Both the position numbers and the translations under genes were made by a program. The notes under the pieces are model-generated. The model did not search any database and had not been told where the DNA came from. It saw nothing but the letters and a program-made list of their open reading frames with translations. A stretch of DNA of 30,923 nucleotides from a virus. Of this stretch, positions 13,102 to 21,719 are shown piece by piece. How positions within the stretch are numbered: position 1 is the first letter of the stretch; each line of letters starts with the position of its first letter. Where the stretch lies: positions 1 through 30,923 of the IMG/VR virus record IMGVR_UViG_3300035698_011778; one strand, 5' to 3'.

Positions 13102-15216
13102 ATGGATAGAAAAACAAGTGCATATATACAAGATGAACAGTTTGACGTTCCAAAGTATGAGCCTAATGAGTATGAAATACTTCATATTTCGCATGTCTAT
13201 ACTAGATTACAAGATATGAAAGATCATGTTGAGAATCTAGGCTTGTATGATGAGTGGGGGGAAGCTGAAAAGTATTATATCAATGACCAGATACCTAGAA
13301 AGAGTAATGAGTTGCCTAAAATCAATCTTGCTAGTGAGATTGAAATAGTTGAGACAAAGAGTAGCGAAGAGACAAAAGTATTGCCTGAAGTAGTTTTGAA
13401 ACCTGTATATGATGATGATAAAGAGAAAGTGGAAGCATTACAAAAGATAATCGAATATATAAAAGAGAAGAACAATGATGATCTATTGAAATCTAATATG
13501 TTAAAGTATAAGAATATTTACGGAGTAGCTTTTCAGAAGATATATTGGAAAGAGGTTTGGAGAGACATAAAATTTGTTACAGGTGAAGAGTCTGACGGTG
13601 AATATATAGGGACTTTGAATTGGAAGAAGGAGCGAGTATTGAAATGGAGAGATATATGTATTGAGAATATAATGCCCCAGCATGTACTATTCAGTGAAGA
13701 AAGTAAAAAGATAGAGGATGCTAATGAGGTGATTCAACTTTTTTATTTCAATGATATAAATAAGGCAAGAGAAGAATTTGGAATATTTAAGAATTTCAAG
13801 TATGTAAAGAAAGGACAATTTCAAGATGAAATATTAGAGTTGTTTAAAAAGCGTGATATTAATTTTGATGATGAAGATTTAGATATTATGGGAATGTATT
13901 ACTGGAATATTGCAAAAGACGAGTATTCAATATTCTTAAATGGTGTATTGTTAACTCAATATGGAAAGAATGGAGGTAATCCTATTCCGTGTTTATTCTG
14001 GAAAGATCACCCATTCACTAAAGCATCATGTAGACTTATGCCAGGTGGTAGAGAATTCTATCCAAAAGGAGATGTTGCATTGGTACAGAGGATAAAAGAA
14101 TGTAAGAATGTATTAATCAATGCTATTAACAGGGTAACACAGACTAATAGTAAAACTGCATTGGTTGTACCTAAGGAGCTGGCAATGTATTTACAAAAGC
14201 TTGGTTTTGCATGGGAGGATGCAAACATTTTACCAGTAAGTACAGATGAGCAGAGTAAAATGACAAGACCAATTACAATACAAGCTGATATAAATGGGGC
14301 TATGGCTTTACTACAAAAGCTTGATGAATATCAGACTGTTATTCTAGGGGTAGACACACATAGTTTACTTTCATCAGTTCAAGAGACAGCTACAAAGACA
14401 GCTATAAGAGCAGAAACAGCAATGAAAAGGATAGGTGATGGTCTTAAAATGATAGAGCAGGAAGCATTGGTCCGTAAAATAAAGATTATACTTGCATTAT
14501 TAAGACAATATTATAAAGAGACTGAAGATTATCTTGATATTAAGAATCTAAAGAATGGGAAAATGAGTAAAGTAACAGTTCAGAAAACTATACCAATTGA
14601 AGATGAAGCCTTTTACTGGACTGAGGAATTGAAGCCAGTAACACTTGAAGAGGTCCAGGGCATAGAGGGTATCACCAATGAGTTTATTGATAAAGTATTT
14701 TGGAGTGAAGATGGGAATAACTTTGAATTCCTAGTAAGAAATGAGGATGAATTAAAACATGTGAATGCATTTAAGTTTTTACCTAAAGGAGTTCAAAACA
14801 AAGTGATAGCATTGATAAAAGGTAAAACATATAATAAGCTTAATAAGGATAAAGCAGAGGGAGAAACAACACATTTAGAAATAAAAAAAGAATTATTTGA
14901 AACTGAATATGAGATAAAAATAGTTGCAAGAGGGACATCAAGTTACAGTGAGTTATATGATAGAGAGAAGAGTGATTCTATGATGGAAAGATTTTTAGGT
15001 AATCCCAACGTAAATCAAAATGAACTAGTGAAACAGAATATAATAGCTAACGGGATTAATCCTGATAAGCTAGTGAGAGATGAGCAAGAGGTAGCGGCAG
15101 AGCAAGAGCAAGCAGTAATGGAAGAAGAAATGCAGAATCAGCAAGGTAATCAAGAAGTAAATCAGCAAGAAGTCATTAACCAAGTATCAAGTGGGCAAGG
15201 TGACGAAGTAAAATAG
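13102..15216 (+). CDS. Portal protein (P22-like, 704 aa)
   Basis: Directly follows terL and has portal size, near the 725 residues of the P22 portal. The central part has features often seen in large portals: the tryptophan-rich KIYWKEVWRDIKFV (about 148-161), the W-R-D-I-C-I-E-N-I-M-P segment giving a domain boundary (about 185-200), a crown-to-stem region with CLFWKDHPFTKASCRLMPGG (about 298-317), and a long helix region with QETATKTAIRAETAMKR (about 430-446). Residues about 650-700 are Gln/Glu-rich, like the C-terminal barrel of P22 portals. Twelve copies would form the DNA channel at one capsid vertex. Confidence 0.75.
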   Translation: MDRKTSAYIQDEQFDVPKYEPNEYEILHISHVYTRLQDMKDHVENLGLYDEWGEAEKYYINDQIPRKSNELPKINLASEIEIVETKSSEETKVLPEVVLKPVYDDDKEKVEALQKIIEYIKEKNNDDLLKSNMLKYKNIYGVAFQKIYWKEVWRDIKFVTGEESDGEYIGTLNWKKERVLKWRDICIENIMPQHVLFSEESKKIEDANEVIQLFYFNDINKAREEFGIFKNFKYVKKGQFQDEILELFKKRDINFDDEDLDIMGMYYWNIAKDEYSIFLNGVLLTQYGKNGGNPIPCLFWKDHPFTKASCRLMPGGREFYPKGDVALVQRIKECKNVLINAINRVTQTNSKTALVVPKELAMYLQKLGFAWEDANILPVSTDEQSKMTRPITIQADINGAMALLQKLDEYQTVILGVDTHSLLSSVQETATKTAIRAETAMKRIGDGLKMIEQEALVRKIKIILALLRQYYKETEDYLDIKNLKNGKMSKVTVQKTIPIEDEAFYWTEELKPVTLEEVQGIEGITNEFIDKVFWSEDGNNFEFLVRNEDELKHVNAFKFLPKGVQNKVIALIKGKTYNKLNKDKAEGETTHLEIKKELFETEYEIKIVARGTSSYSELYDREKSDSMMERFLGNPNVNQNELVKQNIIANGINPDKLVRDEQEVAAEQEQAVMEEEMQNQQGNQEVNQQEVINQVSSGQGDEVK

Positions 15217-15241
15217 TTTATTAATTAATTATAATAATAAT

Positions 15242-15478
15242 ATGTGTGAAATTACAATTACAAGTTTACGAAAGAATGTTGAGCAGATTGTACAAAATTT
15301 AAAAACTTTGAAGGAAGAACATGCTAACTCAGAATGTTCAGAAAGTGAAGACAGAGGAGAAGTTATGGCGAATTATATGCTTTCATATCGGCACTTAGAA
15401 GATGCTAAAATGAGGCTAGGAAAAGTATTACAAGCTATTGAAGGAGGTGTTTCTATTTATGATAAAGAAGAAAAGTAA
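15242..15478 (+). CDS. Candidate Acb2/Tad1-type hairpin protein (cyclic-nucleotide sponge)
   Basis: A 78-aa, two-helix protein: helix one about residues 5-26 (LRKNVEQIVQNLKTLKEEH), a polar acidic turn (30-40), then helix two EVMANYMLSYRHLEDAKMRL (about 40-59) followed by GKVLQAIEGGVSIYDK. The second helix and GG-S-Y-D tail resemble, from memory, small phage proteins assigned to the Acb2/Tad1 hairpin domain. Acb2 and Tad1 sequester nucleotide signals made by CBASS or Thoeris and so block host defence. The identification rests on pattern memory only. It lies between portal and scaffold genes, where phages often insert small accessory genes. Confidence 0.5.
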   Translation: MCEITITSLRKNVEQIVQNLKTLKEEHANSECSESEDRGEVMANYMLSYRHLEDAKMRLGKVLQAIEGGVSIYDKEEK

Positions 15479-15493
15479 TTTAACTAAACAATA

Positions 15494-15724
15494 ATGGGAA
15501 ACAGCCTGAATAAAATGTTGGCAAGCGGAGAGGGTAGGGAATTGTTAGAAGATTTGTATAAGTTTAGAGATAGCAAAAAGGATAAAATATTTGAAACCTT
15601 GAAAGAGAATGCTGATAAAGCAGTACTAGAGAGACATGTATATATGGGTATAGAAGAAACAATAAACTATATAGAATTATTAAAAGAAGTGTCAGAAAAG
15701 GAAGTAAATAAAAAAATCGTTTAG
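15494..15724 (+). CDS. Hypothetical 76-aa protein before the scaffold gene
   Basis: Helical, charged: MGNSLNKMLASGEGRELLED, then KFRDSKKDKIFETLKE, and a C-terminal helix with a Met-Gly-Ile turn (MGIEETINYIELLKEV). The early GEGRELLEDLYKFRDS segment resembles small proteins between portal and scaffold genes of other phages, whose role I do not know. A 64-base perfect-looking RNA hairpin starts 27 bases after its stop. Confidence 0.6.
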   Translation: MGNSLNKMLASGEGRELLEDLYKFRDSKKDKIFETLKENADKAVLERHVYMGIEETINYIELLKEVSEKEVNKKIV

Positions 15725-15750
15725 ATCCTTTAAATTCGTACTCTACAAAT

Positions 15751-15814
15751 ATTCATAGCTCTTTTTTGGGTTTTGATGCGTAGAGTCATTAAAACCCTGA
15801 AAAGAGTTATGAAT
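15751..15814 (+). other. Long RNA hairpin between accessory genes and scaffold
   Basis: The arms 15751-15778 and 15787-15814 pair over about 28 positions: ATTCATA with TATGAAT at the base, CTCTTTT with AAAAGAG, GGGTTTT with AAAACCC, ATG with CAT, three G-U wobbles and one T-T mismatch, around an 8-base loop (CGTAGAGT). A run of eight T lies about 13 bases downstream (15827-15834), too far for a standard terminator. A processing site, partial terminator or stability element before the head genes is likely. Confidence 0.7.
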
Positions 15815-15854
15815 TACCCATATCTCTTTTTTTTATTATTTAATTTTGAATCCT

Positions 15855-16640
15855 ATGGATACTCAAAAGACAAAAGAGCAAGACGCTCAAACAGTTGATC
15901 CTGAAAAGGATACCAATGAAGAAGAAGTTGTCGAAGGTGGTGAAGGAGGTGCTGAAGTAGAAGCCTCCGAAGAAGAAGAAGCCCCGGAGGAATGGCAACA
16001 GAAATTTAACAAACAATCATCAGCTGCACAGAAAAAGATTACAGAAGCTAATGAGAAGTTATTTACTGCACACAAGAAAATCGCAAATACTGATCCTAAT
16101 CATATTTTAGAATTATCAAAAGGCGATGATAAAGATGTTAAAATGGCAAAACATCTTTCAAAAGAACTTTATGATTTATCACTTGATAGAGTTCTTAAAA
16201 GTTTACAGCCTGATGAAGAAACAAAAGAGGAACTAGAACAAAGATTACGTAAAGAGATTGAAAGAGAATCAAATAAAAACGCTTCTTACACTTTCTTTAC
16301 TAAGTCTAATTCTATCCTTGATGAAAATTCATCTGATTATAATGAAAATATAAAAAAGGTCTTCGATGAACGAGTGGAAAGGCTTATGGGTAATGAGATT
16401 TTGACTATAGAAGAAACAAACCAGATTTTAGATGACGCGTTTTACTTATCAAACAGAGGAGGAAAAGACCCTGAAAAAGCTCAAGCTTCAATTGCTTCTG
16501 CTGGAAGTGGTGGTATGGTTTCAAACGTGAAGCCTATGCCTTCAAAAGCTTTCAGAGAAATAGATGAAGAACTCATGGCTGCAGGATTTTCGCCTTTAAG
16601 TGATGAAGCTAAAAAACTTATGAAACAAGGAAAGCTTTAA
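15855..16640 (+). CDS. Scaffold protein
   Basis: I start it at ATG 15855 (MDTQKTKEQDAQ); a TTG in the same frame at 15846 is possible but less likely. The first ~55 residues are strongly acidic and Glu/Pro-rich, the middle is a long helical region (QKKITEANEKLFTAHKKI, LEQRLRKEIERE), and the C-terminus ends with MAAGFSPLSDEAKKLMKQGK. Composition and position between portal and coat genes fit a capsid scaffold, which assembles the procapsid and is then lost. No protease motif is seen. The long hairpin at 15751-15814 is just upstream. Confidence 0.65.
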   Translation: MDTQKTKEQDAQTVDPEKDTNEEEVVEGGEGGAEVEASEEEEAPEEWQQKFNKQSSAAQKKITEANEKLFTAHKKIANTDPNHILELSKGDDKDVKMAKHLSKELYDLSLDRVLKSLQPDEETKEELEQRLRKEIERESNKNASYTFFTKSNSILDENSSDYNENIKKVFDERVERLMGNEILTIEETNQILDDAFYLSNRGGKDPEKAQASIASAGSGGMVSNVKPMPSKAFREIDEELMAAGFSPLSDEAKKLMKQGKL

Positions 16641-16667
16641 TTTTATTATTATTTAATCATTAAGATC

Positions 16668-17204
16668 ATGGCATTTAATTATGTTGGCTCTATAAACGGA
16701 GCACAGAGAAATCTTACAGATCCTATCGTTATTACATCTGCTCATGTAGTAGCTGTTAACGATTCTGTTGAGGTTTATTCAGCTGGTACAGCAGGTAACC
16801 CTACAGCTGCACAACCTTTCAAAGGTATTGTTGCAGTTATATGTGATGCAAATGGACAACCTATTGTAAAAGGAACAAGTACTGCAGGTTCTGCAAATAC
16901 TCCTGATACACAATCGGCAACAGGTTCAGGAACAACTTACTACTGTAAAATTGATACTTCTCGAAGTAGCCTTTATTCAGCTGAAGTAAGTGGGACAGTT
17001 GGTACTACAAATTCTTCAGGAACAGTTGGTGCAAGAGTTGATGTTGATTCAGCAACTAATAATTATGGAAGAGTTCTAGAAACAACCGCTACACGTAATA
17101 TTGGTACACCTGCAAGCTTCTATATACACAAAACAGATCCAAACAATTCAAATAGATTGATTGTATCTTGTGCACTTCTAGAAGAAGATTCAGTTTATGA
17201 ATAA
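16668..17204 (+). CDS. Likely head decoration protein
   Basis: 178 residues, Ser/Thr/Gly/Ala-rich and beta-like throughout (SINGAQRNLTDPIVITSAHV at the start, VGARVDVDSATNNYGRVLET later), without signal peptide or membrane span. It sits between scaffold and major coat protein, the usual position of capsid decoration (cement) proteins in many phages. The recurrent DSV/DVD loops are consistent with a beta-sandwich or tulip-like fold. A minor head protein is the alternative. Confidence 0.5.
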   Translation: MAFNYVGSINGAQRNLTDPIVITSAHVVAVNDSVEVYSAGTAGNPTAAQPFKGIVAVICDANGQPIVKGTSTAGSANTPDTQSATGSGTTYYCKIDTSRSSLYSAEVSGTVGTTNSSGTVGARVDVDSATNNYGRVLETTATRNIGTPASFYIHKTDPNNSNRLIVSCALLEEDSVYE

Positions 17205-17245
17205 AAAAATACCGTATTATATTATTATAAATTAACTAACTAATC

Positions 17246-18259
17246 ATGGCAATTGAAACAAGAGCTACTTTAGGAGACTCTTTTATGAAAGGTTTGTCAG
17301 CTAAATTGTACGACATAAAAAATCAATCCGATTTAGCTTATACGACTGCTTTCTCATCGGCTCTAGGGGTAGAAAACAATATGTTTACTCAGCTTTTTAA
17401 AACTGAGAGTTCAAATCAATCTCGAGAACAAATTGATGGAAAAACGGGAGTAGGTTATTCTACAGATACAGCTGAAGGAGCAGATTTTGCTTCAGACAGT
17501 CGAGCTGCTGGATATACTACTCAGTTTAACTTCCGAAAACTTACAAACGGAATTACAATAACACTTGAAAATCGTTTGGATCGTATTGGTGATAAGAAAC
17601 TAAATGAAATGAGAGATCTTCTTATTGGAGCTAAAATGACTCAAAACAGAGATGCTTTCACCTTATTCAATGATGCATTTACAGCACAAGCTTCTCTTCC
17701 TAGTATTATTACATATTATGGAGACGGTGTTCCAGCTTGTTCTACTCTTCATCCTATCAAAGAAACTACAACTTCAAATACAACTCAATCAAATGCTTCA
17801 GCTACTGGTATTGCTCTTTCTGAAACTCATCTAGAAACAGCAAGACAAGCTCTACGAAGACAAACAGATGACAAAGATCTTCCAATGGCAATCGGATCTT
17901 CTAATCTTATTCTTCTAGTTCCTGATTCATTAGAAAAAACAGCAGTTATTCTTACAAATGGTAAACTACGACCTTCAACAGCTAACAATGATATTAATGT
18001 TTACGATGGTATCGTAACTGTTATTTCTTCAAAATGGCTTAATTCTCAAAACGGAGGTTCTGATACAGCTTGGTTCTTAATTGATTCAATGAATTCTCCA
18101 GTTATCTTTTTTGAAAGAAGTCCTATTACTACCTCTGTATATACTACAGATTCAAACAAGAACGTAACTATGGATTTTTATACTCGTTACCAAGTAGGTA
18201 ATACAGATTTCCGTGGGATATGGGGATCAAAAGGTGACGGAGCAGATTATTCTAGTTAA
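17246..18259 (+). CDS. Major coat protein
   Basis: 337 aa, single copy directly after scaffold and decoration genes, the canonical position. The N-terminal helical arm (MAIETRATLGDSFMKGLSAK), a repetitive Gly/Asp loop (DGKTGVGYSTDTAEGADF, the expected E-loop region), the long helix with ALRRQTDDKDLPM, the strand NLILLVPDSLEKT, and the C-terminal domain with TRYQVGNTDFRGIWG are typical of HK97-fold coat proteins of the Mu gpT-like class. It forms the icosahedral shell. Gene codon use is richer in C and G at third positions than its neighbours, as expected for a highly expressed gene. Confidence 0.75.
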   Translation: MAIETRATLGDSFMKGLSAKLYDIKNQSDLAYTTAFSSALGVENNMFTQLFKTESSNQSREQIDGKTGVGYSTDTAEGADFASDSRAAGYTTQFNFRKLTNGITITLENRLDRIGDKKLNEMRDLLIGAKMTQNRDAFTLFNDAFTAQASLPSIITYYGDGVPACSTLHPIKETTTSNTTQSNASATGIALSETHLETARQALRRQTDDKDLPMAIGSSNLILLVPDSLEKTAVILTNGKLRPSTANNDINVYDGIVTVISSKWLNSQNGGSDTAWFLIDSMNSPVIFFERSPITTSVYTTDSNKNVTMDFYTRYQVGNTDFRGIWGSKGDGADYSS

Positions 18260-18279
18260 ATTTAATAAAAACCGCCATC

Positions 18280-18351
18280 ATTTTTATCTTTTTGACTCTG
18301 CTTTAGTAGAACAGAAGGAAAGCCGTAAGGCATATACATATTGATAAAAAT
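18280..18351 (+). other. Inverted repeat in the coat-fibre intergenic gap
   Basis: ATTTTTATC (18280-18288) and GATAAAAAT (18343-18351) are perfect 9-base inverted arms across 54 bases that contain a smaller TAGTAGA/CAG-type fold. The gap after the coat gene (18260-18380) has no ORF I trust. It may stop or attenuate transcription between coat and fibre; there is no T-run after it. Confidence 0.35.
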
Positions 18352-18380
18352 TATACTACTAATTATTTAATTTTATTAAA

Positions 18381-20759
18381 ATGGCTGAAACAAATTTTGA
18401 CATTGTTGTCGCTAATGAGTTTCGTTCGAATAGTTCGTCTGATGGCATGATAATTCCTGAACTATCTACTAATCCAACAACACAATCCGATGGTGAATTG
18501 TGGCTAATGGATACAGGAGAAGTAAGAATTAAAACATCTTTAGGTATAACTGAACTAGGGGGCACAGCTTCAACAAGTCTAGACTCTGCTTATAATGGCG
18601 GAGCAGAAATCGCAGTGGATTCAGGAGCAGTAACGCTTACTGATACACAAACAACTACAGGAGGTGGTCTATTGATCACTAAAAGTGGAAAAATAACATC
18701 AACACATTCAGCTTCAATCTTTCATATTAATTCTACAGGAGCACATGATACTTCAGGAGATGTAACATTTCTTGAGATATCAGTTGGTTCAGAAGCTATT
18801 ACAGGTGCAGTAGTAGGTGCAGAGATAGAGATGAACGCTAATGGTGATTCAGCTATTACTCTTACTAAAGGAGCAATGACAATCACTGATGGTGCTTTAA
18901 CACTTACAAGTGGAGCATTAACAATGAGTTCTGGTAACTTCACAATGAGTTCAGGTAACGCTGATATTACTGGTACTCTAGCAGTATCAGGAACTTCAGG
19001 ATTACAAAACGTAACAGCTTCAGGAACTTATATAGGTCAAGGAGCTATGATTCTTGATGGTGATAACGCTGAAATGTTATTGATTAGAACAAACGGTGAT
19101 GCTGCTGATATACTTACTATTGATACTACAGGTGATGCAGGAGATACTACAATGCTTCTAACACCAGAGAATACTACAGGTACAGGTTTACATATTGATG
19201 GTTCAACTATCACAACAGGTGATGCTCTTAAAGTAACAGTAGTAGCAGGAACTATGACAGCAGTAGGTGCAGCTATTTCAGTTGTAGCTGATGGTACAGA
19301 AGTATTCGCAGTAAGAGACGACGGTTCAGTTTATTCTAAATCTACAGCAGAAGGAACAACAGCATTTGAGGTTGTTGCTGGTGATGTGGTATTAGATGAT
19401 GGTGATCTAACAGTTTCTGGAGGTAATACTTCACTAGCTAGTAATGATAACGCATCTACATTAGTAGTTGCTAATAACACTATCACAACAGCAGCTTCAA
19501 TGATTTCAGCTTCATCTACAAGTTTAACAACAGGAGCTTTGATGACATTGAATGCTAACAACACAACTCACACTGGTGAAGTGTTAGAAATTATCTCTGC
19601 TCAAACTACAACAGGTACAGCAGCAGGTATTACTGTGGTAATGGCAGACGTTACTACAGGTGCAGCAAGAGGTTTAGATATCACAATGGTAGGAGCAACT
19701 ACTACAGCTAAAGGTATATCTGTAACAATGGATGCTTTGACAACTGGTGATATGCTTTATCTAGACAATGGCGGAGACACCTTTACAGAAGGAAGTGGAT
19801 TCTATATCAACTGTAACGATGATAATGCTTCTAAGTTTTCTGTAAGTAAGTATGGTGCAACTGTAATAGCTGGTAAAGCAGCAGGAACAACAGCAATGAC
19901 TCTTTCACTTGGTGATCTGGTTATTACTGATACTGATGCTTCGACAATCAGTTCAGCAAACGGTACAGGAACACTTCTTACATTAGATAATGTAGCTGGA
20001 GTAATCGCTTCAGATACAGCAGTTCTTAGTTTAGATGCAGGTGGAGCAATAGCTTCAGGTGGTAATATTCTTAGAATAGCACCAACAGGAACTCCAAATG
20101 CAGGTGCAATTGGTATTGAGTATGTTGGTGCAGCTAAAGCAATGACAGCTGTATATGTAGATGGTGATCCAACAGCTAGTGATCTAGTTACTATTAATTG
20201 TGGAGGTGCATTAACTGCTGATTTAGCAGCATTAGCTGTAAATACAGATGGTGCTTTAGCTACAGGTAGTAACGCTTTCAGAGTTGATGTAACAGGAACA
20301 CCAGCAAGTGGAGCAATCTACGCTGAATTTGATTATGCAGGCGTAACAGACACTAATGAGAATATTGGTGTTAAGATCGATGCAAGTGCTAAGAAAGTAC
20401 AAGCTCTAGTAATTGATGCAGCTCCTTTGGCTGGATCAACTGTTCTAGTAACTTCAACAGGAGTATTAGCAGCAGATAAAGCAACTATGGAAGTAGTATC
20501 TAATGTATCAGCTAACGGTGCAGATACTGCAGTTGTAAGAATAGAACAATCTCATACAACTGGTGTATCACCTTGTTTAGCTCTTAAACAAGATGATGTT
20601 TCACAAGCGTTTATGAACTTTGAAGGTACAGCTACAGCAGATACAGCTTCTTCAATTTCAACTCATGGAACAGCAGGTGCAACAACAGACTTTATAAGAA
20701 TAGAATTAAACGGAGTAGATGCGTGGATAGCAGTATCTACAAATGATCCTTCAGCTTAA
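18381..20759 (+). CDS. 792-aa repetitive virion fibre protein
   Basis: Very rich in Ala, Thr, Gly, Ser and Val with short degenerate repeats of the kind 'TTGALTxxSGxxT', as in GALTLTSGALTMSSGNFTMS. Such strings form beta-helix or trimeric beta-spiral shafts. N-terminus (MAETNFDIVVANEFRS... ELWLMDTGEVRIKTS) looks like an attachment head; the C-terminus (FMNFEGTATADTASSISTHG, then RIELNGVDAWIAVSTNDPSA) is typical of environmental phage virion proteins. It directly follows the coat gene, so it could be a head fibre rather than a tail fibre. Codon use is uniform and even richer in A/G/T-rich triplets than the coat gene. Confidence 0.6.
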   Translation: MAETNFDIVVANEFRSNSSSDGMIIPELSTNPTTQSDGELWLMDTGEVRIKTSLGITELGGTASTSLDSAYNGGAEIAVDSGAVTLTDTQTTTGGGLLITKSGKITSTHSASIFHINSTGAHDTSGDVTFLEISVGSEAITGAVVGAEIEMNANGDSAITLTKGAMTITDGALTLTSGALTMSSGNFTMSSGNADITGTLAVSGTSGLQNVTASGTYIGQGAMILDGDNAEMLLIRTNGDAADILTIDTTGDAGDTTMLLTPENTTGTGLHIDGSTITTGDALKVTVVAGTMTAVGAAISVVADGTEVFAVRDDGSVYSKSTAEGTTAFEVVAGDVVLDDGDLTVSGGNTSLASNDNASTLVVANNTITTAASMISASSTSLTTGALMTLNANNTTHTGEVLEIISAQTTTGTAAGITVVMADVTTGAARGLDITMVGATTTAKGISVTMDALTTGDMLYLDNGGDTFTEGSGFYINCNDDNASKFSVSKYGATVIAGKAAGTTAMTLSLGDLVITDTDASTISSANGTGTLLTLDNVAGVIASDTAVLSLDAGGAIASGGNILRIAPTGTPNAGAIGIEYVGAAKAMTAVYVDGDPTASDLVTINCGGALTADLAALAVNTDGALATGSNAFRVDVTGTPASGAIYAEFDYAGVTDTNENIGVKIDASAKKVQALVIDAAPLAGSTVLVTSTGVLAADKATMEVVSNVSANGADTAVVRIEQSHTTGVSPCLALKQDDVSQAFMNFEGTATADTASSISTHGTAGATTDFIRIELNGVDAWIAVSTNDPSA

Positions 20760-20772
20760 TTGTCTTCTTCCT

Positions 20773-20792
20773 TAACTCTCTTCGGAGAGTTA
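20773..20792 (+). other. Hairpin with UUCG tetraloop after the 792-aa fibre gene
   Basis: TAACTCTC (20773-20780), loop TTCG (20781-20784), GAGAGTTA (20785-20792): a perfect 8-bp stem, extendable by two pairs (one a wobble), closed by the exceptionally stable UUCG loop. No T-run follows, so it is more likely an mRNA stability or processing element than a terminator. Confidence 0.6.
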
Positions 20793-20829
20793 GGATAAGT
20801 AAATAATTTATAACTTAATTTAAACCGCT

Positions 20830-21276
20830 ATGAAACAATTACGAGAAGAGTATAAAAGACTCTATGGAAAAGGACCTTTTAATGGTTGGAACGCAGAAAA
20901 ACTGCAAGAAAAGATTAATGCTAAGCATGATGAAGATCCAGAAGCACAGACATCAAATAAGTTTTACACTCAAGAAGAGTTAGAAGAAAAAGATAGAATG
21001 GCAGAAGCTAAAAGGATAAATAGTATGAATCATAGAACTATAGAAGAACAATTAATACCAGTATTCATAGGAGGAGTGCCACATGGCTTGGTAAAAGGTC
21101 AATACGTACCTTTTGAAGAAGCTGAAAGGTATAATCAGAAGCTAATAGTAGATAGAGAACAGAAAAAACTTGATGATATGGAAAAACTTAGTATTGAAAA
21201 AGCAGCAAAGATAAATAACACAGGAGCTTTTGCAAATGAAAGAACAGCTAAATTAATAGAACAAAATTTAATATAA
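20830..21276 (+). CDS. Hypothetical 148-aa protein with HeH/SAP-like N-terminus
   Basis: Residues 3-29 (QLREEYKRLYGKGPFNGWNAEKL) resemble the HeH/LEM-type two-helix motif of phage proteins, a putative nucleic-acid or protein-binding element. The rest is helical and charged, with an unusual central segment EEQLIPVFIGGVPHGLVKGQYVPFEEAER that looks like a structural tail motif. Placed among virion genes, perhaps a minor structural or head-completion protein. Function not known. Confidence 0.5.
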   Translation: MKQLREEYKRLYGKGPFNGWNAEKLQEKINAKHDEDPEAQTSNKFYTQEELEEKDRMAEAKRINSMNHRTIEEQLIPVFIGGVPHGLVKGQYVPFEEAERYNQKLIVDREQKKLDDMEKLSIEKAAKINNTGAFANERTAKLIEQNLI

Positions 21277-21294
21277 TTATTTAATCAATTACTT

Positions 21295-21708
21295 ATGAGA
21301 GAAATGCAGACTCCGGCAATTACGTTACATGATGGTGTAACATTAACAGCTGATTATACTGGTAATGCTAGTGTAACACAATCTTCAGGCAGTGAAAATG
21401 AGCTTTCTTTATTGATAGCTTACACTATGGGGACAGCTGAAACATCTAACTCAATTGAGTTTAAACTAGAATTTTCTGATGATGATACTACATGGTATCA
21501 AGAATCAATGAGTACACTAAGTGGTGGTACTGATACAGTTGTTCTTCTAGAGCATTCTTTTGCTGCAGTATCAGCAGCAGCTACTTATGATTACTTCTAT
21601 TATGAAGCAAGTATTAATGCAACTTTTTACCGTGTTTCTCTTAAAGAGACTGGAAAAGCAAGTAATTTTGGTACAGCAACAGTAAAAGCAATAACATCTT
21701 ATGTTTAA
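21295..21708 (+). CDS. Beta-sandwich structural protein, 137 aa
   Basis: An all-beta looking protein (TPAITLHDGVTLTADYTG, then SLLIAYTMGTAETSNSIEFK, then ATFYRVSLKETG near the end) with no helices apparent. The fold resembles small virion proteins with immunoglobulin-like beta sandwiches. Located among structural genes, it may decorate the head or tail. Function unproven. Confidence 0.5.
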   Translation: MREMQTPAITLHDGVTLTADYTGNASVTQSSGSENELSLLIAYTMGTAETSNSIEFKLEFSDDDTTWYQESMSTLSGGTDTVVLLEHSFAAVSAAATYDYFYYEASINATFYRVSLKETGKASNFGTATVKAITSYV

Positions 21709-21719
21709 CCATTAATTTT

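Noticed and set aside
15887-16075. Minus-strand 62-aa frame with Ser/Cys-rich sequence in the scaffold gene
   Set aside because: Antisense of the acidic GAA/GAG-rich part of the scaffold protein; composition is an artefact.
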